From: Kryptolebias marmoratus
Lineage: Eukaryota; Chordata; Actinopteri; Cyprinodontiformes; Rivulidae
NCBI RefSeq assembly: GCF_001649575.2
Contig: NC_051439.1
Span: 15,576,156 to 15,640,155 of the forward strand
Direction of reading: 5' to 3'
Length of the DNA stretch: 64,000 bases
This document shows positions 37,301-48,687 of this stretch, in pieces. The notes under the pieces are model-generated. The model was not told the DNA's origin. It did not search any database and saw nothing but the letters and a program-made list of their open reading frames with translations. Position numbers and translations under genes: made by a program. Every line of letters begins with the position of its first letter. Position 1 is the first letter of the stretch.

Positions 37301-40300
37301 CAATTAAGTCAACATAATTGCTTTGCATAAAAATGCATAAACAACATTTCCATCTATCCGCCGCCCACTCACACTCAAGCGCGCACAAACAAGTAACATG
37401 CACAGACGTTAAAGTAATTGCACAAACAAGTGTAAATAAACCCACTAAAGCACACAAGAAAGCACATGTAAGAGCACAGAAGCACAGAAGATATGTACTG
37501 AAACATTTGCACGCGCACACGTACACATTCACACACGCTCACACAGACCCCCTGCCTCACACCTGAATAGCTCCAGCGGCGCTGCTTCAAAGAGAGAATA
37601 TTCGATTAGTCTGTCACCATGTTGCAGGAGAGAATGGGAAATATTAGTATGCAAACGCTGAAGCAACTATGAGATAACACGAGAAACACGGCTACGTGCT
37701 TTTAAGTGTGTCTGCATGAACGGTGAAACATTATTCTAATGCAACGCTTTAATAAAAAATACAGCATTACATTTAGCTCTGCATAGAAAACTAAAAATAA
37801 GTTTAAAGTAAAATAAGTCTTAATATGGAGTGGCTCTACATACTATTTGATCCAATTCATCCAGTTGGAATATCATTCATTTGGGACAAGAAGTTGAAAG
37901 GTATTCATTCAACTGCTGAGCCAGCTGTACAGAATGAACAAAGTCCAAGTTACGAACATGCAGGTCACCCCAGTAAGACCCCCTGATCGTATATTAGCCT
38001 TGCCAAAGGAAGAGCTACAAGTCACTGATATAAAAACAAAAAAGCTCCTCACAATGCATATAGGATTTCTTTCCAGGTCTATCACCCTGACACTGAGCGT
38101 CACAGCCACTTTACAGGATGAAAGGTCCGGGAATATTTCAAAGAGATAAAGACAGAGATAGATAAATACTTTATTGATCCCAAGGGGAAATATGACACCA
38201 GGTGATGAATGATGAATTGAATGTTCTAGGATGCATGAGCTAAATATGGAACAGTAAGAAGAGGAGGAACTTTTGTGACAGGATAAGCCCCTGCAGGGCA
38301 TGCACCAAAACAGATCGAAGAAGTGGCTGATATCAAGAAATCCTAACCTGTGGTTAAAGAAGGTTGGACTAAAGGACAGCATGGTGCCACAAAGAAGATT
38401 AAAAAAAGGATCTTCAATACAAGATAGGACCCCAGGTGCAGATGTACAAAGACGCCCAAAGCTCAGCAGTTCAGCACATAAAAGCAGGGTGTAAGATGTG
38501 AATAAACAGAATGCCATGCCAAAAACTAGTCTACAGTAAAATGTGTGCTGACAAAGAGTATGGGGAAGACCCAAAATCAGAATGGGAGACACCTCCAAAA
38601 TTGGTGGAGAATCACAGAGCTAATGGTGCATTCCATTTGTATTTAAAAAGATAAAATTTCAGCATTTCAAGTCTGAAAAAAACCCACTGAAACCCCCCTC
38701 GAAGTCTGTCTCCAACTTGAAAGTTCACTTCTGTCAGTTTGTATCTCATTAAATCAGTCACACAGCACTGTGCTACCTTTATTGGAAAATTTGTTGCTAC
38801 AGTGTTTAAATGGATGAAATGCAGAAAAAACATATAGGCTTTTATTACTAATAATAGTTAGCCTAACCAACCAGACAAACTATAAAAAAAAGAAAGAAGG
38901 GACAGACGTAGTGACCCTGAGAAACAACATCAACAACAATAAGAAACAGGAAAACCTGTCGATAAACAAAGAGTTGAAGAATGAAATAGAGAAGTTGTAG
39001 GAAGTTAAATTTGTAGTGGTGCCAGTGTTCCTCCAAACACTCGGGGCTGTGACAGACACAAAATTCTGTTATATTGAAGTGGGCTGTAATGCTAAGCATC
39101 ATGTGTTTGTGTGCCTGACTGAAGCCTTAGGTGTGAAGGGTCATGGCTGCTTGTTGAGGGCAAATTTGCCTGCAGCCCAAGATCAGATGGAGCAGTAGTC
39201 GGGATGAAGCATGCCAGCAGCAGTTTGCTGATCCCTTTAACTATAGAAATCGAGCATACGATAAAGGCTAGCCTTTGCATGTGTGAGTGTGTGCAGCGAT
39301 ATATGCCAGACACCTGCTCTGCTGTCAGACTCTGTTTGCCAGGAAGGCAGAGGAGGAGTGGCAGGAGCTTGCTCTGCATGTGTGTGTACACTCCTGTGAA
39401 GGTAGGAACAGGGAACAGTGCCCTCTATGCTCCAATAATTCCAGCATATCGCCATGTGAACTGTCACCAGAGATGAAGATTCTGCACAGAGGTGTGTGCA
39501 TGTTTGTATGAAACAGAAAGAGTTCATTAAGATCGAGAAAATGAAGGATTAAAACACACAGAGGACCTGTCTGAGAAAAGAAAACTGAAAAACAGATGTT
39601 TTAGTATAGTTAATGACAAGTAATCCTCAACCTGCTCCCTTCTTTCTCTCCAGTAAATGGGTAAACTTTGTAATTATTGCACAACCAATTACTGTGCAAA
39701 CAAAGCCTCTTCTCACTTTTTCCTCCCTTCCCTTCCTTTATCCTCTCCTCTTCATAATTTTTAACAAGGTGCCATTAAATAATTATGTCCGAATAAAACA
39801 AACAAGCTCCACAGTGAGTCCTGGCACTTTTAATCCACACCATTAATAATTCATGGGCTGGATCTTTTGACGTGCAGTTCTTCTCCGTGTGCTGCCGAGT
39901 GAGGAAAAAGGAGAGAGCTAAATGTCAGCAGGAACTGACTGGATACCTTTCTCTGCCTGCAGGAAAAAAAATGTCTTTGCTAACTATGAATAAAAATGTA
40001 AAACAAATAAATATTATGGAAATGATTCAAAGATTGAGGAGCCAGAGCCAATAAACTGTGTAAAACAGTATAAAAGAAACAGACATCTTTTCAGTTTTGT
40101 TTTTGCTTGATTTTTAAAGCTGTGTTGCATTACTATTAAATCTGAAGAAGGAATATTTAAAAAAAGACAAGGTCCTCAACACCAGAGCAGCCATCCTTAC
40201 AGGCAACCAGTATTAATATTAATGACTACGGCTATTTATAGCACCATACTTAACAAAAAGTAATTATAGGCCTGATAAACTTAAGTACATAATTAATTAA

Positions 40301-43300
40301 TTACAATGTAGTTTGTTAATGATAAACTGCACATATTAACATGTAAGAAATTTAAGTCATGTGGAATTTGCTGTGATGTTTTATGTTAAATTGTGTCTCT
40401 CGCCTTATTTTTAATTGCTAATTCATCTCATCAGGTTTTGACTTGCTCCAAAAAAATAAAAATAAAATAAAAATGTGTGTAAACATGGCTATAAGGATGT
40501 GTAAGGTCATCACACTCATTTTGTATTTTTCCTTAAGAAAACCCTGTGGGAAAGGTGTATTTTTTCTATTTTCCCTCATACATGCTTATGATTTTTACAG
40601 CTGTCCTGATTTTGAGAGTGAGCAAACTTTATACTGATTTAAATATTTATACTCACTTTCTGTGCAACAGGTGGTGATATAAACCCTAACCACCTGGCCA
40701 CACACTTCTACTGTAAATGCAATATATATATAGTCCTTTGTTAAAAAAATATCTCGATATGAGTTTGTTAGTGTTTTGGGTGTTTTTAAAGACCCATTAT
40801 TCAGTTTTTATTAACTTGTTAGTTTAAGTAGTTTGTAATTGGAGCATTAGTGTATTTTCCACCTTTGTGTAATTTTCTGTTTTTTTGTACTTTTTTAACT
40901 GTGAGAGTATGCATGCTTGAAAATGTTCTCAGTTCAAGGCTAGGAAACTCTGCTTTTGGTGCATTTTTCTGACAATACCAGCCTCTCTGAAGGCATTAGA
41001 TTAGAATTTGCACACGTAACATCCTGTATCCCACTGCAGCTTTATCTCTTGTCCACAATTTTATCTATTTATGTAAGAAAAAAAAATAGTAAGTAACACT
41101 TATATATACTGTATATTCACTTGAAAATGTTGGTCTTTAAAGATGCAATGGGTTTTTATTTTTTAATTTAGCCTATTGCAATTAACTTTTTCCTTTTTTG
41201 TTATTGTCATACATCAGAAGCGTTGATTTAAAAGTTTGACCTTAACACTGCCATGTTGGGCATGCCCTGTTGATTGAGTTTTAGAAAGATGAGCCACGCT
41301 GCACAAGAAGCATAAAAATGTGAGAAAGGTAGTGCTTTTAGGAATGCAGCTGAAGAGTCAAATAACTAATTTCCCTCATTGTGAAAAGCCACTTAGCAAA
41401 CAGCCATTTTCGACTCTTTCCACTTGATACAAGGAAGCGAGACCGAAAGTAATGAGAGTTTGTTGCATTTTTGGAGATAATGCTCCTCAGTAAAAACCAC
41501 ACTTTTAATTTCTCTTCCACAAGGACTGCTGAGGCAACCCTGACTCTCCTTTGAAGAGAGCGAGTGTGGTCTTTGAAGCTGTTTTTCATCACCGTTTCAA
41601 ACGCAAACGGCGGTGAAGTTCAAAGCCGAGGGAGAACACTTATGGCCGCATTTCTGTTTTGTTTCAGGGCTCTGGGAATAAAAAAAAAAAACTAAAAAAA
41701 AAAACTTTAAGAGCTAGGTTTGTGTGTGTCTGCGTGAGTGACGTTGATGAAGAAAGATCAGCCAAATGTTCAATGACAGGACTTATAATTGCTTATGAAA
41801 AAGCGGTGCAGGTGTGTTAGCTGTCATGCGTGTACACACTAAAGTATAGCACACTAAGACAGTGAAGTTTTTGTTTGCGTGAATACACACTGCTTGCGTG
41901 GACACACACACACACACTTACACACATGTTTTGAGTATTTCTAAGAAAAACAGACCCCCTGAAGCACTGAGGGCCATTTTGGATAAGTGAGGTAAGTGTG
42001 GTGAGCACTAATAGTCTGGCATAGAAGAGAAGAGAAAAGGCTGCTTCAGCACCATCTCCTAATACAACCCTCAGGCTATAGATGCACACACACCTGCACC
42101 ACCCAACAGACACAAACACAGAGGTAATACCCCCTATTTGCCGTGTCTTTAGGGGGAAGAGGCAGATAAACAGCAGGCTCCAATAACGGTGGTTTAGATC
42201 TCAATGGGTGCGAGTGAATGCTTCTCCAAGCCGGGGGCTAATGCCAGTTAACTCTCCCTGTGGGGGGACGAACATGGGCCTGCAGTGGCTCGCAAAACAA
42301 GCGCTCTCCCAAGATCCTCATTACTTCCAACGCTGAATAGCAACTGTAAGTAAAGAAAAAGTGCAGCTTAAGCTAAAAACAGAAGGAGAGGGAGCGATGA
42401 AGCGAGAGAAAGCATGAAAATAGGTGTTGGGGAGGGAAAATAATTGCACACTGTGCTCCGGTTAGGGTTTTCCAGTCGGACAGAGTTAGAATAGGATTTC
42501 TCTAAAAGGCTAACGCAGCAAGCTTGTGCTTTTTCCCTCGCCTGTTTTAGCCAATGGTGTGTTTTGTAAATATGCTATTTCTTCGAACAGCTATCAAGAG
42601 AAAAAGGAATGCAAAAAAAAAAAAAAAAAAAAGAGGGGGGGTGAAAGTTGGGAAGATGGTGGTGTGGGTGGTGATTTGTGTTTGGGAGGGAGAAGACAAG
42701 AAAGCAGGACACAAGAAGAGGGAAAAAGAGCTGGAGGAGAGATGTGAAGAAATGAGAGGGAGGCGCAAAGACAGAGATGTGGATGGAAAATTCTGCCTTG
42801 TTCCTCTGTGGGAAGCCTGCACCAGAGCAATGCTCTGAGCGAATAAAGCAGAGACAAACAGCGATGGGGACGAGAGGGTGGGGACGAGGGAATGCAAGAC
42901 ACAAGAGGGAACAGAAGAGAAAGCAAGCATGTTAAAAATAATGAGAGAAAGAGAGGAGGACGGGGACAGCCAGAGGCAGTGTTCCCACCACACAGCCTCT
43001 TAGGGAGTAGTGTGACAAGAAAACTCGCCATGTTCCTCACACCCAATGCTGCAAAAACACACAGAAACACTCATCTTCACCCTCTGCTGTTGCCTTCCTG
43101 TAACTTTCACCACAAGCAGGAGAAAAATTCAAGTTTTAGTTGAACGTCCCTGTGGTGTTTCCTTTTCTTAATAAAAATGTGTTTTCTCTGTCACCAAGGA
43201 TGTTGTTTACTGACACTGTTTTTCCAAATGGCCTTCTTCAAGAAAGTCCAGTTCCTTCATGTGTCTGTGCTTGACCTCTGACCCCAGGTCGGAGGAAGAG

Positions 43301-46300
43301 CAGCACAATTGCACTTGCTTTTATTACCAAAAACAAAAATTGACTGCAATCCAAAGGCTAAGCTGGGGGATGATGAAGGAGAACTAATTTAAAGCCATTT
43401 GGAAGAGTCTCGTACATTGAAGCACCCTTTAGCTACTAAAATGGACAGGTCCAACCTTCTCTCCTACCCTTCCTCCTTTCTCTCTCTTCAACTTGCTCTG
43501 ACCTCTCCATCCTTTTCCGGGGCCCCGGAAGCTCTTGAAGCGAAGCGCAGATAAACAGCTTAAACTCTCCAGAGTGCTCGCCCGCGAGCTCCATTCACCT
43601 TATTAGAAGAAAATAAAAACTTGGAGGGGAGGTGAGAAATGGAAAAGAGAGAAGAGGATCGAGGAGGAGGGAAGAGGAGGCAGGCAGTGTTAGCTGGACC
43701 TCCAAGGACTTTGGTGTGAAACAAAGACTGAAAAAAAAAAAAGGAAGAATAGAGAAGTGTATTTGTGATTTCCTGCAGCAGACAGAGTAAGCTGGGTTGT
43801 GTCCTCTGTGGAAATTAGTAGCTGCACAATGTGGAAAAATAAAGCAGTTTGGTTTTCAAAGGTAGGGAGGCACACAGGCACAAATGTGTCAACACAGACG
43901 AATGAAAATATCACCAAAGACTGTACATAAATCTGAAAAAGGCAGTTTTAGTCTAGTCGACTGAATCAGTCAGGGATATGAGCCTACAAACAAACTGAGG
44001 CATTCACTTACACTGTTTAAAACTATATGGACAAAGCAAAGCTTGATTGGAAAAGAATTAGATGAAACATAGTGTCATGTTGATTTTAACCACTTTAACC
44101 TTTAAAAATTTGGAAATAAATGCTTACTTTGTAAGTGACTTTCATAATGTTTAAATCAAGTAGGGTGCATGAATGTGCCTTGCATTTTGTAACCTAATAG
44201 AGATGATTTGCACAGCACTGCAACAAGCATCAACCATTTTGTATTCTCAGTCATCCAGGTCATGCTCCAAAAGAAGGTAAATGTGACTCTTTTTCTTTTA
44301 CCTCTAATCTAAAAAAAATGTTCAGTTCTGATCAAAGATTAAAAATCTTAGGCTTATAAGTTGTACTAAAAGAGGTCGTTTGAGTCATGTTAGTCACAAG
44401 CCCATTCATCAGAAAAACAACAATGTATGAAGTGTTTTAGTCACATGTTTCAACTTTTCACATTTTGAAAAGAGGAGACCGATGCTTCTATAGAGAAGAG
44501 AAAGAACATGAAATGGAAAAACAAAGGGGTGGCCTCAGGTTTCACAGCCTTGACTCGACTCCACAGGTGGTTTCTAAACCATTTACACCTGGAAATGTGA
44601 CAAAAAAAGGAAGTCCAGTTGACTTTATTCAAGCAGTTAGAGTATAGATGGAAACAGAAACATCTTATATTTCTAATTAAATTATGTCCTCTGGAGAAAA
44701 CACAAAATTAAACGTCTGCTATGTCTGAAAAACTGAAATGATTTAGACTTACATATCAACTTCCACATTACGTTCATAAGCTGTTCTGTTGTGCTAAAAA
44801 CACACAGCCTTTTATATTTTTATTGTTTTTAAAGGAAATCTCAGTCAATGCTCCTGTTATATACAACTAAAAATATATTTTGGGACATGACAATGATTTG
44901 GGGCTGCGTGGAAAGTGTCAAGGAAATTCTACTAAAAATATAGCAGACCAGCTAAACATTTTAAATTGGTTATTTAAAAGTTATTTTAATTTAAGTGTAG
45001 TAACATTTCTGGATCTGTGTCTGGAAACATTATTATTTTCATTTTTTGCAGTGGTGAAGCTTGTTGTGGTATTTCCCTCTGTATAGTCTTATCTTCTCCA
45101 TGTTATCAGTAACAATGTTCTGGGCTGATGACAGCTAAGTTTCTGTGCTGTGTTTGTGTGAAGTTTGATGTAATATGTATCAGATTCAGCCTGGTAATGG
45201 ATACGTCTTCGACTCATTTTTGGGGAACTGACAGTTCTACTAAGGCTGACAGGAAATGATGCTGCGCTGACAGGCAGTACCTGGAGACAACTTGTCAAAC
45301 CAGAGCATGTACACACTCAAACCAAGCTGCAAACACTGTTATCTCCACATGGAAATGTTGAGAAAAATACAGTTTTAGAGCTCCAAACATGTGTACATTT
45401 TTAGTAGTCCTGCCTGCAGATTCTGATACGAACTTAGAGAGTGTTACAAAAACTTTTTCAGGGATTTTGTGCTCTGACTTCAGCTCTTGGTAACTGATGG
45501 CGTATTTTACACTGGTGTTCCCATTTCAGCACTCCATCTGTTTAAATGAGGGACAAATGTCCCTTTTGTTGTCTCTGACGTCTCACCGGAGAGGGAAAAT
45601 ATTTTGAGGATGCTTTGAATTGCTTGAAAGACATCGAAAGGTGGAAGGTGTGTGTGTTTTTGTGTGTGTGCACGTACGAGATAGAGAAAGAAGGGTGTGG
45701 GGGGGAACGTTGGCGGTTGAGCAATGTGATTTCTGCTCGACTGTCACAAATCTAGCGCAACAGGAAAATCAATTTGGCCCTGTGTGTGCCTTTTTGGCTC
45801 CGGGAGAGAATCCAAATAGCGAGGCGAGGCCCGGATAATGTTACAGTGTATTGGATTTGCTTCATGGAGAGACAGACAGGAGGAGGGAGAGGGGGGGAGA
45901 GAAGAGGAAGAGGAGGAGAAGCAAGGAGACGAGGGAATCACAGGCTTTCTGTGGCGCTCCGACAAGATAGATTTGTGCAAGTGAATGGGTGTATGATAGG
46001 CTGGCAATCTGTCAGCATACCCCTCTTTAACACTCTTAAAGTGCAACTCTCTCACACACACACACAGTCAAACAACACTGTCACTCATCCATGAGGCATA
46101 CATACACAGGTAATTTATACGGACAACAATATATATGAAGTGTCAAACCATGAAATACATTTTTCACAGGTATATATGTTGTGCTGCTCTGTACGTTTCC
46201 CCTGGTTGCTTTCCGAGATATTTTCTTTTGTGTGTGTGTGTGTGCACATTTGTTTGACAGCCAGGTGAAAACATGACATAATGAAATTGCTCTCCTCTGA

Positions 46301-48637
46301 CCGCTGTCAGGGGGAACGTGTGTGCTCATCCATGTGACATGTCGCATCACTCCGGCGAGTGAGCCTGACTGGTGGCAGACTAACACACAAATAGATCCAT
46401 ATGTATGTGAGCACACAACCTCGGGAAGCTCGGAATAACATTCCTTCACATGCATTCGTCTTTTAATATGATTTTACCTCTAAACCAGCACTGTTCTTTA
46501 ACTTGTTTTGCATAATTTAATGCTTTAATGGTGAGTGTTTGTGAAAAGTCTGTAAATCTGAAAACAAAACTGCATTACAAACATTTTATTAAAGGCCTAG
46601 CATTCACAACAGTTTTAATTCAAGGTGGCCACCACAGCCACGTCTCACAAGATGTGTTAATGCTCAGACTCTGTGTTCAAGATGACTCTCAGCTACAACA
46701 TAAACTTTACCTCATTATGTGTAATTTTGAGTTTTGTATTGGCTAATGTTGATTAGCTGTGGCGGCCATCTTGAATCAGGTTAACTCAAAAAGGTGATCA
46801 GTAGTTGGTGTGCATCCAGTGATTTTTTTTTTTGGAGAGTTTCCTTCAAATCTATCCACTAGTTCATGAGATATTTTGCTAACAGTACATACAAATTAAC
46901 ACAAACATAGGTGAAAACACACAAGGTAAAACATATTGTTGCTCCACCTTTGCTTTCACCGGTGGGCGATAACAATATTTACAAGAAGTTCTTCCCAAAC
47001 ACTCTGAATTACACAATATGGACAGATTCAAGGCACAGTTCCAGTAAAGGACAAATTGGAGAAAAATAATGATAAATAGATAAATCTAAATAATTAAAAT
47101 GCCAATGAAAGCAGCAAATTTGGACTGCGGTTGTGAAGCAGATCCAATTTAAGGAAATCCTGTGATTCCAAACGGCTAAATGGAGCAGCAGGAATAACAA
47201 CAAGATATGTTGTGTTTTGATGTTTTTTTTCTCAACTGGAGCCAAAACTAATGCAGACCAGGTCTTCACACAAATGATCAGCTTGTTATTTGTCTGATTT
47301 GTCCTCACAGAACCCAAGTTGCTTTAACAGGATTAGCCTAAAAAAACAAACCGTTTCCTCACCGACTCATGCCTAAGTTAACTTGTGGTGAAGTGCTGCA
47401 AAGCGGGGAGTTAGTAATCAGATGTATGCTAACCACATTAGTTCTCCTGTGTCTCTCCAACGCTGGCTGCTCCTTGATCTAATTCAAACTGATTGTAGTA
47501 CAGCCGCTAAAACATGCCAGATGTTACTCACTGCTCCATGCTTTATCACCATTTATTTGGCATGGGGGGGGGGGGGGGGNNNNNNNNNNNNNNNNNGGGG
47601 GGGGGGGGGGGGGGATATTTTTAAATATTTTCTTATTAATCACGTCCCAGCGATCGGTTTCGCTCCCCATCTTTGCCACCTCATTCTGGATTCTTGTCAT
47701 GATTCTTGGCACGAGCGCCTGAAAAACCACTGTCCCAGTTTTTCATTAGCGTCAATCACTCCGGTAAGCGGCTGAGGAGAGAAGAGGGAGAGGAAGAGGA
47801 GGAGGAGGAGGTGTTGGATCTCACTCCAGACACTTTGCCCCTCCTTGTCGGAGTGACTGGCAGGTCTGAGACATGCTGATGGGCCAGTCAGCCACTCACT
47901 CAGGAAGAGTGCTGGCAGGATGTCATGGAGGCCACACACACACACGCGCACACACAAGTTTACAAGAACGTTACAGGCAAATCAAACCCTCATTTATTTA
48001 TAATGCTCAGTGTTTATCTAAATGCTCTGCTATAGCCTCAGGGGACAGACAGATACTCTGCATTGTCTGATAGTCCTGTTACTTTCTTCTTTTTTTCTGC
48101 CATGATTTAGATAAGGCTACAAATCCACTCAGAGTGGAGAGAAAATGGCATTCAGACATGAATGCTGGTGTGATCCACAGGTAGTCAGAGGAGTATAAAA
48201 ATTCCCCCTACAATGTAAGGAGAGGTTTTTACAATCCAGTGATCAAAGACTTAAATCTTTACAACTCAGCTTCAGAAAACTGGGTGGAAAATGAAATAAA
48301 AAATGTTTCATAAAGTGCTCTGCATCATGCAAGCAAAATCCTTCAGCTGTCTGAATTAAAATTTTAAATGGACCAGAGATATCAAAGACTAGATATGCAG
48401 GATGGATATCATTTGGTCTTCCGTTGCAGTGCGTTCTCCTCGTCGTCTTTTGTGCAAACTGGCAGAATGGAAATTAATCTAGATGGATTATACAGCGATT
48501 TGAAGATGCTGAGAAGAAAAACGGGACACTATAAAGCAAAAATGTTGCATTAATGTCATGCATTAATGATAATCATGCTAATTAAGATACTGATTAAGGC
48601 AAAGTTTTTCAATAATCTGGTATTGTTTTATAATTCT

Positions 48638-48687
<50 letters not shown>

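Noticed and set aside
37909..38598. 229-codon open frame on the minus strand
   Set aside because: It is the antisense of the decayed LINE pol. The plus strand carries the recognisable protein blocks, while this frame shows Cys/Phe/Leu-rich text without any family features.
42547..43070. Overlapping minus-strand frames of 109-158 codons
   Set aside because: They are translations of the complement of a purine-rich tract (Ser/Leu/Phe/Pro-rich) in three frames at once, which is a composition effect.
47422..47775. Frames crossing the N run
   Set aside because: They depend on poly-G/poly-C and N codons and so are assembly artefacts.
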